56,425 nucleotides of DNA, taken from Bacteroidales bacterium. GTDB lineage: Bacteria > Bacteroidota > Bacteroidia > Bacteroidales > UBA7960. A program made the position numbers and the translations under genes. Location: NCBI GenBank assembly GCA_007131245.1, contig SLQX01000213.1, positions 1 to 56,425 of the forward strand, written 5' to 3'. This document shows, in pieces, positions 32,758-41,598 of the stretch; within the stretch, counting starts at the first letter, position 1, and every line of letters begins with the position of its first letter. A model generated the notes under the pieces. That model searched no databases, was not told the DNA's origin, and saw only the letters and a program-made list of their open reading frames with translations.

Positions 32758-33234
32758 TTATACTACACAGTCAATCTTGAGCTGGCGGGTAAAAATCAGG
32801 AAAGAAATGCCTGTTCTCCGCGGAGGTGGCGCATGGGCATAGTAAAAAGCAGATGTAATATTTTGCTCAGGGGAAATATTCAAAACCTCGGAAGAATCAG
32901 CCTGCAGTAAATCTGTTTCCACCAAAGTGATTTTTGCTTTTTCAAGAACAATACTTTCTTCGAGGGAGAGGAAGTAGCTTTCCAACTCACAGCAGTCATC
33001 ACTACACTGCATCGGTTGTTCTTCTTCGGGCAAGGTACAACATGTTGCTGCGGTCTTTGACAGATCACAGGCACCATCATCTTCGCAACAGGTATCGGCA
33101 TCATCACTCAAGGCAAAATGCGAAGTTTGACAGGTAAGACAGGAATGCTGTATGAGATTCACCCCATTACTGTAAGTCCAGAAAACCGGCAACAGTAACA
33201 ATGTCATTATAATATGTGCAAAACGCCCTTTCAT
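32758..33234 (-). CDS. HYC_CC_PP-type cysteine-rich exported protein
   Basis: The protein has 158 aa with an N-terminal hydrophobic helix, then ten cysteines between residues 32 and 82: HSCLTC, TCC, C56, TCC (65-66), C77 and CC (81-82). A beta/helical linker follows, then a proline-rich APPPRRTG near the C terminus. This matches the HYC/CC/PP motif family of Bacteroidota, found beside HMA proteins and TonB receptors. Metal binding is inferred, not shown. It is the first gene of the operon. The promoter candidate lies so close that the leader would be only a few bases if the ATG at 33234 is used; the ATG at 33207 is an alternative. Confidence 0.78.
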   Translation of the reverse strand: MKGRFAHIIMTLLLLPVFWTYSNGVNLIQHSCLTCQTSHFALSDDADTCCEDDGACDLSKTAATCCTLPEEEQPMQCSDDCCELESYFLSLEESIVLEKAKITLVETDLLQADSSEVLNISPEQNITSAFYYAHAPPPRRTGISFLIFTRQLKIDCVV

Positions 33235-33647
33235 CTATCGTACAAAGATAGTTATATTTATGCATTGGTCAACAATCTGAAAACAGTATTAATATTTTTT
33301 CTAAAAAATCTGATTCATAAAAGTCCGTATCACCTTTTGTTAAGCAGACCTCTGTAAAAAATATCTTAAGGCTTCGTGGATTGCTGTTAATTACAACATC
33401 TTTAAACACCAAAGTGTCTTCTTGGTTTAACCAAACTTAACTTTATCACGAAGAAACAAATAAAGCCGGGTGATGTTTAAGAAACTGCAACACATTCTTT
33501 AACAATAACATTTATTTAAGAAATGAAATAACAAAGGATTATTAATACAGGACATACTAATTTCGTTGTATGACGGTTTCATAAGAAAGCAGAGACCGGG
33601 TGGGTTGTGTAATATGCTCTGTGTAAATCCAGAAAAATCACCAAAGC
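33235..33647. other. Intergenic region between divergent metal operon and TonB receptor gene
   Basis: About 410 AT-rich bases. The left end holds the metal operon promoter. TAATTTCG at 33558-33565 is a one-mismatch -7 candidate for the rightward receptor. No metal-regulator palindrome or RNA gene is convincing. Confidence 0.5.
33243..33273 (-). promoter_or_regulatory. Predicted promoter for the metal operon
   Basis: Read on the minus strand: GTTG (33273-33270), 19-base spacer, TATCTTTG (33250-33243), an exact -7 match. The transcript would start about 2-6 bases before the ATG at 33234, giving a nearly leaderless mRNA. Confidence 0.5.
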
Positions 33648-36002
33648 GTGCAAAAATTAATTTTACCCTTATTCATCCTCCTCCTCTTGGCCGGGAAATA
33701 CGGGATTGCCCAGCAATCAGTATTAACAGGTACGGTAAAAGATGCTGGCAACCAGGAATACCTGCCGGGTGTTAATGTGCTTATCCAGGACAGTGAGCAA
33801 GGTACAGTAACGGATAAGGATGGCAAATTTCGACTGACACTCAGCCAGGGAGCGCACACCATTGTTTTTTCGTTTATTGGTTACCAAAGGCTGGAAAAGA
33901 CCATCGTTGTGGAAGATGCAGAATACCAACTTGATGTAGCCCTGGGTAACGGAGGCATTAGTTTGACAGAGGTGGTGGTTGAGGCAGACAGAAGACGTGG
34001 CAATGTGGAGAGAGCAGGTATGAGCACCATCCGTCTCGACATGGAAAATATTCGCAACATCCCGGCTTTTTTGGGGGAGGTCGACGTGTTGCGTACAATT
34101 CAGTTATTACCCGGGGTACAATCTGCCGGTGATGGGAATACAGGTTTTTTTGTGCGGGGTGGTAATGCTGATCAGAACCTTGTATTACTGGATGATGCAG
34201 TGGTTTTCAACGCATCCCATCTTTTCAATTTCTTTTCAGTATTCAATGCTGATGCTGTTAAAGACCTCCAGCTATACAAAGGGGGTATTGATCCCGAGTA
34301 TGGAGGCCGACTTTCTTCGGTTTTGGATATTCAGTCGCAAGACGGAGACATGGATCAATACAAAATGAATGGCGGAGTAGGACTTATCTCCAGCCGCTTA
34401 TCCCTCCAGGGGCCTATTCAGCGTGGACGAAGTGCCTTTTTGGTCACAGGCAGGCGCACTTATGCAGACCTTTTCCTCAAGTTCTCTTCTGATGAGAACC
34501 AAAGAAATACACAGCTTTTCTTTTACGATCTCAATGCCAAACTCAACTATGTGATTGATGATAATAACAGGTTGTTTTGGTCGGGATATTACGGGCGAGA
34601 TGTAACAAAATTCAATGAACTATTTGGGTTTGACTGGGGCAATGCCACCAGCAGTTTAAAATGGAACAGGATCTTTACCGAGCAACTGTTTGCTAACTTT
34701 TCCTTTCTCTATAGCAATTACCAGTTTAACATCTCCGGAGATATTGGTCCGGCAAAATTTCGATGGAACTCTGCGCTGCATAATCTCAAACTAAAAGCAA
34801 GTTTCACCCTCCTGGCAACCGACAACAACACCCTTTCTTTTGGGGCCGAATCCATCTATCACCAGCTTGACCCCGGCATCATACGGGCAAGTATAGAAGA
34901 AGCAGCAGCTACAGAATTAGAGCTTTCGCCCAACAATGGCCTTGAACATGGTGCTTTTATCAACAATGAACACGACCTTTTCAATAATAAGCTTTTATTG
35001 GAATACGGGGTGAGGATGGCTGCATTCCAGGTCATAGGTCCGGGTAAGCAATATACTTTTGACAGCTCAGATCCACTTCGCTGGAAAGTACAAGACACCC
35101 TGGAGCTGGAAAAGGGTACATTTTATGACACCCATATAGCTATTGAACCCCGGGTTAATGTTCGTTATAAGATAAATGAACAAAGCTCACTGAAGGCAAG
35201 CTACAACAGGATGACCCAGTTTGTCCAGCAGGCGCAAAGCGCTCAGTCAGTAGCCCCTTATGATGTATGGTATACCGTGAGCAACAACATTCCTCCCCAA
35301 AGCGCCGACCAAATTGCACTGGGATATTTCCGAAACTTTTTTTCGGACCAGTTGGAATCGTCGTTGGAGTTTTATTACAAAGACCTGAAAAATATATCAG
35401 ACGTGGTGGATAATGGTGACATCCTGGGGAATGAGCTACTGGAAGGCCAATTGAGGGTAGGCAAAGGCTGGGCCTATGGAGCCGAGTTTTTACTGCAAAA
35501 GGAAACGGGTCCCATTAGTGGGTTCCTGGGCTATACCTGGAGTGTTTCAAAACGCAAAATTAATGACATCAATGAAGGGAGAGCCTATTACGCACCCAAC
35601 GACCGCCGGCACGACCTAAGCCTCTCGGGCAGCTATCACCTGACACCCAAATGGAACATCGGGATGAGTTTTATTTATGCATCAGGCACCGCCTATACCC
35701 TGCCGGTGGGCAAAATGTCTTTCCAGGGAGCCTTTGCTCCAATTTATGCCGAGCGAAATGCCAGTCGACTACCGGATTATCACCGACTTGACCTTTCTGT
35801 AACCTACACACCCAATCTCAGAGACAGGGACAACAGACGGTTTGAAAGTAGCTGGAATTTTTCCTTGTTCAACGTCTACGGAAGAGTAAACCCCATTTCG
35901 GTTTCCTTTGCAGAAAGAGACAACGAACCAGGTGTACCCAATTCATCGTTTTTTTATATTCCCGGACCTATCCCCGCCATCACCTGGAATTTTAACTTCT
36001 AA
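33648..36002 (+). CDS. TonB-dependent receptor with carboxypeptidase-like N-terminal domain
   Basis: The protein has 784 aa. It starts with GTG at 33648, directly before a signal peptide (MQKLILPLFILLLLAGKYGIAQ); no ATG is suitably placed. Residues 24-110 are a CarboxypepD_reg-like domain (LTGTVKDAGNQEYLPGVNVLI), followed by the plug (IRNIPAFLGEVDVLRTIQLLPGVQSAGDGNTGFFVRGGNADQNLVLLDDAVV) and the barrel, ending ITWNFNF. It forms a pair with the DUF4249 lipoprotein 14 bases downstream, a recurrent Bacteroidota arrangement different from SusCD. The imported substrate is unknown. Confidence 0.92.
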   Translation: MQKLILPLFILLLLAGKYGIAQQSVLTGTVKDAGNQEYLPGVNVLIQDSEQGTVTDKDGKFRLTLSQGAHTIVFSFIGYQRLEKTIVVEDAEYQLDVALGNGGISLTEVVVEADRRRGNVERAGMSTIRLDMENIRNIPAFLGEVDVLRTIQLLPGVQSAGDGNTGFFVRGGNADQNLVLLDDAVVFNASHLFNFFSVFNADAVKDLQLYKGGIDPEYGGRLSSVLDIQSQDGDMDQYKMNGGVGLISSRLSLQGPIQRGRSAFLVTGRRTYADLFLKFSSDENQRNTQLFFYDLNAKLNYVIDDNNRLFWSGYYGRDVTKFNELFGFDWGNATSSLKWNRIFTEQLFANFSFLYSNYQFNISGDIGPAKFRWNSALHNLKLKASFTLLATDNNTLSFGAESIYHQLDPGIIRASIEEAAATELELSPNNGLEHGAFINNEHDLFNNKLLLEYGVRMAAFQVIGPGKQYTFDSSDPLRWKVQDTLELEKGTFYDTHIAIEPRVNVRYKINEQSSLKASYNRMTQFVQQAQSAQSVAPYDVWYTVSNNIPPQSADQIALGYFRNFFSDQLESSLEFYYKDLKNISDVVDNGDILGNELLEGQLRVGKGWAYGAEFLLQKETGPISGFLGYTWSVSKRKINDINEGRAYYAPNDRRHDLSLSGSYHLTPKWNIGMSFIYASGTAYTLPVGKMSFQGAFAPIYAERNASRLPDYHRLDLSVTYTPNLRDRDNRRFESSWNFSLFNVYGRVNPISVSFAERDNEPGVPNSSFFYIPGPIPAITWNFNF

Positions 36003-36016
36003 AACAAGCTACCGAT

Positions 36017-36886
36017 ATGAATAACATGTACAAAACAACGACCACACTTTTAGTAGCTTTAGCAGGCCTGTTTATTATAAACGCCTGTGAAAAAGATGTT
36101 ATCCTGGATCTTGCAGATACAGAGGGTGCTTATGTGATTGTGGAGGCCCACATAACCAATGACGGTCGACGTCAATGGGTAAAGCTATCCCATTCTTCGT
36201 CATACTATGACAGGGGTTTTGGAGATCCGGTGTCCGGCGCAGAGGTTAAAATTGAAACCCACGATGAAGTATTTACCTTTAGCGAATCGCTGTACGACAG
36301 TCTGGCCGGATTTTATTACCATGATGAGATAAGTGAAATATTACATGACTCTGTGCTCTATACTTTGAACATTACAAAAAAAGATCAGGTATTCACAGCA
36401 GAAAGTTTACTCAAACCAGTACCACAGCTGGATTCTGTAACCCTTAAAATCAATCCCTTCAGTGAGCAGGGGATAAACACCGATACCGTGTATGATATAA
36501 TGGCTCACTTCCATGATTTACCAACTGAAGATAATTTTTACCTGTTCAATTACTACGTGAATGACACCTTAAGAACTGAAAGGCCCGGGCAAAAAGGTCT
36601 GGTAAGTGATATTAACCTGGAGGAGTATGTCTCTTTTGCCGTATTGAGTATCAACCAAAACAGGATAAAAGATGGAGATAGAATCACACTGGAAATAAGT
36701 AGCATCTCAGGAGAGATGTTTGAGTTTTACGATGTGTTCTTTTTCCAGACCAACCTATCAGGAAATCCCTTTGCCGGAGCCCCCCCGGCCAATATACCCA
36801 CCAATTTGAGCGAGGGAGCTCGTGGTTTTTTCCAGGTGTCAGCACTCAACCGCAAACATGTTGTTTATGAAACCATTCCCTTTTAA
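36017..36886 (+). CDS. DUF4249 lipoprotein, partner of the TonB receptor
   Basis: The protein has 289 aa with a lipobox at LFIINAC. The family opening CEKDVILDLADTEGAYVIVEAHITND is clear, followed by DPVSGAEVKIETHDEVFTF and a beta-rich body. DUF4249 proteins are expected at the outer membrane beside a TonB receptor and may help bind or deliver the ligand; biochemical function is not known. It starts 14 bases after the receptor stop, so the two are probably one transcript. Confidence 0.88.
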   Translation: MNNMYKTTTTLLVALAGLFIINACEKDVILDLADTEGAYVIVEAHITNDGRRQWVKLSHSSSYYDRGFGDPVSGAEVKIETHDEVFTFSESLYDSLAGFYYHDEISEILHDSVLYTLNITKKDQVFTAESLLKPVPQLDSVTLKINPFSEQGINTDTVYDIMAHFHDLPTEDNFYLFNYYVNDTLRTERPGQKGLVSDINLEEYVSFAVLSINQNRIKDGDRITLEISSISGEMFEFYDVFFFQTNLSGNPFAGAPPANIPTNLSEGARGFFQVSALNRKHVVYETIPF

Positions 36887-36954
36887 TAAAGATTCTATTA
36901 ATTAAGCCGGTTTTTACTTTTCTCGTCAGGGTGGTCATTGTATTCTGAAATCAC

Positions 36955-36962
36955 TAAATTTG
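36955..36962 (+). promoter_or_regulatory. Possible -7 element for the alcohol dehydrogenase gene
   Basis: TAAATTTG matches TAnnTTTG exactly, 24 bases upstream of the ATG at 36987. No good -33 box at normal spacing. Confidence 0.3.
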
Positions 36963-36986
36963 TCAAAAATCAAAAAAACCTGAAAG

Positions 36987-38135
36987 ATGGAAAACTTTGT
37001 AATGTATAATCCCGTCAAGTTGCACTTTGGCGATGGGGTAACGGATAAAGCAGGAAAGATAGCTGCCGGCTATGGCCAGCGTGTATTGCTGGTAACTGGG
37101 AAAGGTTCAGCTAAATCGAGTGGAGCCTATGACCAGGTTGTTGCCCGTCTGAGCAATGCCGGCCTGGAGGTTTTTGAGTACAGCGGCATCAAATCCAACC
37201 CCATCATCGAAGATGTGGAGAAAGCATTGAAACTGAGTCGGGAAAAGCAAGTGGATATGGTAGTGGCATTGGGAGGAGGAAGTGTCATTGATAGCGGTAA
37301 AACCATTGCATTGTCTTACTACCATGATGGTGCGGCCTGGGACATTGTTACCGGGAAACACAAACCCGACAAGGCTTTGCCAGTAATAGCCGTACTCACT
37401 TTGGCAGCTACTGGCACCGAAATGAATCCTGTAGCCGTGGTCCAAAGCAACTGTGAGCAGAAAAAAATAGGTTTTGGCAATAAACTCATGTACCCCCGCC
37501 ACAGCTTCCTGGATCCGTCATTCACAATGTCCGTACCTAAAACCTATACAGCTTATGGTGTGGTAGATTTAATAGCGCATTCACTGGAAGCCTGGTTTGG
37601 CGAAGGAGATGCATCCCTGTCAGACCGATTCATCGTTGCAATTATCAAGGAAGCCATGAAATACGGACCCATGCTGTTGAATGACCTTGAAAATTACGAT
37701 TTGCGGGCCAGGATTATGTATGCTGCCACCAGCGCCCTCAATGGACTGACAGCCTATGGCAAAAAAAGTGGTGACTGGGGCGTTCATGGCATCGGCCATT
37801 GCCTCTCGGTAGTGTACGATATGCCCCATGGTGCCACATTATCGGTGGCCTATCCAGCCTGGATGAAACTCCATAAAAACAGGATACCTGAAAGAATCAG
37901 GGAGCTGGGTGCCGCACTGTTTGAAGTGGGCAGTATTGACGATACCATTTACAAGCTGGAATATCTTTTTAAAAGTCTGGATTGCCCTGTTACGCTTACC
38001 GAAACAGGAATAGACATCAGCAAACCCGAAAGCAAGGAAAAACTCAAAAACGTAATGGTCAAAAACAAGGTGGATGGACTCGCCCATAAGCTGGCACCGC
38101 AGGACTACGACCAATTACTGAACCTGATGGCATAA
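36987..38135 (+). CDS. Iron-containing alcohol dehydrogenase (BdhA/YqhD-like)
   Basis: The protein has 382 aa. The Rossmann-like part has the nucleotide-binding GGGSVIDSGKTIA; the helical part has metal ligands in VVDLIAHSLEAWF and GVHGIGHCLSVVYDMPHGATLSV. The GGGS motif with the preceding sequence resembles NADPH-dependent butanol dehydrogenases rather than glycerol dehydrogenase. It probably reduces aldehydes to alcohols in the cytoplasm; substrate not determined. It stands alone between the DUF4249 gene and the SRAP gene. Confidence 0.92.
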   Translation: MENFVMYNPVKLHFGDGVTDKAGKIAAGYGQRVLLVTGKGSAKSSGAYDQVVARLSNAGLEVFEYSGIKSNPIIEDVEKALKLSREKQVDMVVALGGGSVIDSGKTIALSYYHDGAAWDIVTGKHKPDKALPVIAVLTLAATGTEMNPVAVVQSNCEQKKIGFGNKLMYPRHSFLDPSFTMSVPKTYTAYGVVDLIAHSLEAWFGEGDASLSDRFIVAIIKEAMKYGPMLLNDLENYDLRARIMYAATSALNGLTAYGKKSGDWGVHGIGHCLSVVYDMPHGATLSVAYPAWMKLHKNRIPERIRELGAALFEVGSIDDTIYKLEYLFKSLDCPVTLTETGIDISKPESKEKLKNVMVKNKVDGLAHKLAPQDYDQLLNLMA

Positions 38136-38152
38136 GACATAGATACATTTTA

Positions 38153-38197
38153 TCCTTGCACTCATATGCGGGTAATTTGAAAACCCGGAAGCAAGGG
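38153..38197. other. Nested inverted repeat downstream of the alcohol dehydrogenase gene
   Basis: CCTTGC (38154-38159) pairs with GCAAGG (38191-38196), enclosing CGGGT (38169-38173) and ACCCG (38183-38187). This forms a plausible two-part stem-loop 18 bases after the dehydrogenase stop. There is no T-run after it, so it may be a 3'-end stabiliser or part of the leader of the next gene rather than a classical terminator. Confidence 0.4.
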
Positions 38198-38265
38198 AGT
38201 CTGAAAGGTATCATTCCGATTTTTGTATTTTGGCAGTTTATATGTAATAAAAACCGTTTTCAATC

Positions 38266-39042
38266 ATGTGTTACTGGGTAGGCACCAAAAAAGTACGCGA
38301 AGAGATGCTCCGCCGCCTGGAGCAGAATCCTGAAGATGAAATAGCCCAACTGTTTTACAAAACCTTTGTGGGAGAAGTCAGACTACCGTTCCGGGAGCAT
38401 TATGTGGCCATAGGCAAGGCCAGGCCTGAAATATCAGTTTTGACCCCTGGGAATGCCGGGAGAACACAGTTCCAAAACATGAAATGGGGCTTGCCATGGA
38501 GTTATACAAATGCCAAAACCGGGAAAACCATTTCCCGGGAAATGATCAATTCTACCGCCGAAAAAGCTTTTTTTGTCCATCGCAATATCATATTTAAAAA
38601 ACGGTGCGTAATACCCCTGGACGGTTATTATGAGTTTTTCCACTTTACCGGCGAAGTGTATCCCCATTTTATCAAGCCTCGTGAAGGGATTCTTTTTGCC
38701 GGGGGTGTTTGGGACGAACATGTGAACACCCAAACCGGAGAAATCAGCCATCGTTTTTCCATCATCACCACACCCCCTAATCCCCTGGCCAAACGCCTGC
38801 ACAACAACCCCAGGGCCCCCAATGGGCCCCGAATGTTGCTACTGCTCGAAGAACAAGCGATCCCCAGGTTCCTTGACCCCAAAACTGACAAGGACGCACT
38901 GAAATCCCTTTTCAAACCCTTTGATGAAAACCAGCTTGAAGCTTACCCGGTGGCCAGATTCCTGCGAAAGGAGTTTGCAGACAAAATCAATACCCCCGAA
39001 GTTCGCAAACCAGTAAATTACCCCCAGTTATCCCTTAGCTGA
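38266..39042 (+). CDS. SRAP-domain DNA-protein crosslink protein (YedK/HMCES family)
   Basis: The protein has 258 aa. Cys2 directly follows Met, as needed for the thiazolidine crosslink to abasic sites after Met removal. Other active-site features fit the family: NSTAEK (Asn95, Glu99), GYYEF with Glu123, and LHNN with His179. These proteins shield abasic sites in single-stranded DNA. The promoter is not clear. It is followed by an MFS permease gene and then the convergent endonuclease IV, another abasic-site enzyme. Confidence 0.94.
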   Translation: MCYWVGTKKVREEMLRRLEQNPEDEIAQLFYKTFVGEVRLPFREHYVAIGKARPEISVLTPGNAGRTQFQNMKWGLPWSYTNAKTGKTISREMINSTAEKAFFVHRNIIFKKRCVIPLDGYYEFFHFTGEVYPHFIKPREGILFAGGVWDEHVNTQTGEISHRFSIITTPPNPLAKRLHNNPRAPNGPRMLLLLEEQAIPRFLDPKTDKDALKSLFKPFDENQLEAYPVARFLRKEFADKINTPEVRKPVNYPQLSLS

Positions 39043-39192
39043 AAACCCTTTGGATTTTATTGCTAATTTTGCCGGTCAAATTCTGTCGAATCTCAAAAGA
39101 TAATCGATTGTGGAAATCCGAATTGGAAAAGTATTCACTTTTTGTTTCCCAGGTTAAAGGTTTTCTATTTTTTACGCAACCACTTTCAAACC

Positions 39193-40512
39193 ATGAGTCC
39201 ATTACTGCCGCGCGAGCGAAAAACTTTTGTTCTTCACATGTCTTACTCTTTTCTGGAGGGGATTATCGCCGGGCTCATCATATTAAACGAGTTTGTTTTT
39301 GTAAAAAGTTTGCTGGGCTCAAGTTACCAGTTGGCCTTATTGTTTCAGTTCAGTATGGCGGTATTTCTGCTTCTGATATTCATGAATGAATGGCTCAAGC
39401 GCATCCGAAAAAAACGCAATGTACTCAGAAAGGCCGCACTACTCACACGCTTACCACTTTTGTTGTTGTTTTTCTTTCCCCGCAGCCCTGAAAGCCTGGG
39501 AGGCGACTCCATATATCATTATATTTTCCTTGGAATTTTCCTGGTTTATTACCTGGGCAATACGATAATTTGGCCCACCATCAATCTTTTTCTAAAAACA
39601 ACCTACCGCCACGAAAATTTCAGCAGGCTGTTTAGTTATGCTACCACGCTCAACAAGATAGTGATGATGGTAACGACTTTTGTTTATGGATGGTTGCTTG
39701 ACATGGACAACTTTATTTTCGTTTATATTTTTCCCATCGCGGCGGTTCTGGGTGTGCTATCCGTTTTCTTGTTGTCAATGATTCCTTACCAGCCAGCAGA
39801 TGTGGAGGTGAAAAACAATGGTTTATGGAATTCAGTCAGGGATTCGGCCCTTGGGATGGTAAAAATTCTCAAAACCAACCGTTCGTTCTTTGATTTTCAG
39901 GTAGGCTTTATGCTTTACGGAATGGGGTTTATGGGCTCAGTAACCGTGATTGTACTGTTTTTTGAAAGTGGCCTGGGACTTAATTACTCCAGCATTGCCT
40001 TTTACAAAAACGGGTACAATTTACTGGCCATTATCTTGCTACCCTTTTTTGGTAAGCTGATGGGAAAGATTGATCCTCGCCGTTTCACCGCCATGTCCTT
40101 TTTTGCTATGCTCCTGTATATCCTTTTCCTTACCTTGACGGAGTATTTTCCTGCTTATACCGAATTCTGGGATATCAGGCTGCATTACATGCTGATATTC
40201 TACATTTTATTTCATGGAGTTTTTGCAGCCACCATGGCCCTCACCTGGTTTATTGGCTCAGCCTATTTTTGCTCACCCGAAGAAGCAGGCAATTACCAGT
40301 CGGTGCACCTGGTACTCACAGCCCTGCGCAGCTTGTTTGCCCCGTTGATGGGCGTTGCCCTCTACGAAGCCTTTGGCTTTACCGTTACTTTTAGCATCGC
40401 CATGAGCTTTCTGGCATTAGGCATCAGTTATTTACTATGGTCAGAAAGGAATGTACCCCTGCCGGGAGGTGCAAAACCCGGAAAGAAACAAGAGGGTAAA
40501 GTAGTATCGTAG
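39193..40512 (+). CDS. MFS-type membrane transporter
   Basis: The frame opens upstream at 39142, but the ATG at 39193 (SPLLPRERKTFVLHMSYSFLEG) is preferred; it gives 439 aa. About twelve hydrophobic helices are visible, with cytoplasmic basic loops such as NEWLKRIRKKRNVLRK and a mid-protein break near PADVEVKNNG. The fold suggests a major-facilitator permease. No substrate signature is recognised. It converges on nfo with a 71-base gap. Confidence 0.75.
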   Translation: MSPLLPRERKTFVLHMSYSFLEGIIAGLIILNEFVFVKSLLGSSYQLALLFQFSMAVFLLLIFMNEWLKRIRKKRNVLRKAALLTRLPLLLLFFFPRSPESLGGDSIYHYIFLGIFLVYYLGNTIIWPTINLFLKTTYRHENFSRLFSYATTLNKIVMMVTTFVYGWLLDMDNFIFVYIFPIAAVLGVLSVFLLSMIPYQPADVEVKNNGLWNSVRDSALGMVKILKTNRSFFDFQVGFMLYGMGFMGSVTVIVLFFESGLGLNYSSIAFYKNGYNLLAIILLPFFGKLMGKIDPRRFTAMSFFAMLLYILFLTLTEYFPAYTEFWDIRLHYMLIFYILFHGVFAATMALTWFIGSAYFCSPEEAGNYQSVHLVLTALRSLFAPLMGVALYEAFGFTVTFSIAMSFLALGISYLLWSERNVPLPGGAKPGKKQEGKVVS

Positions 40513-40583
40513 GACATCAGCTCACTAACCCCCAGCCTCAACGCGACCTGGTTCACAGAAATCGTTGTTGTCCCACCTGTTTA

Positions 40584-41432
40584 TCAAAGATGAGATTGCA
40601 GCCATGCAACCTCCTGGTCCCAGATGTCAGGCTCAGGAGTTTCCAGAATCATTGGAATCCCGTCCAGGCGTGGATCCTTCATCAGGCGGATAAAGCCTTC
40701 TTCACCAATAAACCCTTTCCCCAGGGGAGCATGCCGGTCTACCCGACTTCCAGCATCTTTCTTGGCATCGTTCAGGTGCATGCCTTTCAAATATTTAAGT
40801 CCCACTATTTGATCAAAATCATCCCAGAGTTTTTCGTAACCCTCGGGGGAAGCAAAATCGTAACCGGCTGCCCAGCCATGGCACGTATCGATGCAAACCC
40901 CCACACGTGATTTGTCCTCCACCAGCTCGATAATACGGGCAAGGTGCTCAAAACGGTAACCCAGGTTGGTGCCCTGACCTGCTGTATTTTCTATGACCGC
41001 TATTACATTCTCCGTTTGATCAAGGGCCATATTTACCGAGGCTGCAATACGTTGCAGACATTCTTCTTCAGAAATCTTTTTCAAATGGCTACCAGGGTGA
41101 AAGTTAAGCATGGTTATGCCCAGTTGTTCACAACGCTGCATCTCATCGAGGAAAGCAGCACGCGACTTTTTCAATCCCTCTTCTTCGGGGTGGCCCAGGT
41201 TGATCAGATAACTGTCGTGAGGCAGGATCTGCTCAGGTTTGAATCCGTGTTTCTGGCAGTTGGTTTTAAAGTTATCGATATTTTCATCGGTGAGCGGTTT
41301 GGCGCGCCATTGTTTCTGGTTTTTGGTAAAAAGGGCAAAAGCAGTCGCCCCAATGGCTGCAGCATTTCCGGGGGCATTCTGAACCCCACCGGCAGCACTT
41401 ACGTGAGCTCCGATAAATTTTTTTTGTGGCAT
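40584..41432 (-). CDS. nfo: Endonuclease IV (AP endonuclease)
   Basis: The protein has 282 aa with the AP2 family signatures in order: [92 protein letters not shown] and ILETPEP. The His/Glu/Asp ligands of the three-zinc centre are present. It cleaves DNA 5' to abasic sites in base-excision repair. It is transcribed leftwards and appears monocistronic. Confidence 0.96.
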   Translation of the reverse strand: MPQKKFIGAHVSAAGGVQNAPGNAAAIGATAFALFTKNQKQWRAKPLTDENIDNFKTNCQKHGFKPEQILPHDSYLINLGHPEEEGLKKSRAAFLDEMQRCEQLGITMLNFHPGSHLKKISEEECLQRIAASVNMALDQTENVIAVIENTAGQGTNLGYRFEHLARIIELVEDKSRVGVCIDTCHGWAAGYDFASPEGYEKLWDDFDQIVGLKYLKGMHLNDAKKDAGSRVDRHAPLGKGFIGEEGFIRLMKDPRLDGIPMILETPEPDIWDQEVAWLQSHL

Positions 41433-41598
41433 ACGTGTTATCTTTTATTTGAATGAATTAAGTCGCTGAACTTTCCGTTGAATTTGTGCCAATTACAACC
41501 TCAACTATACCGTATAACGAGATGAACCGAAACACAACAAACCCTCCCTTCAACTCTATTTCCATTTTATCTATATAACAGCCATTGATTGAAATGGT

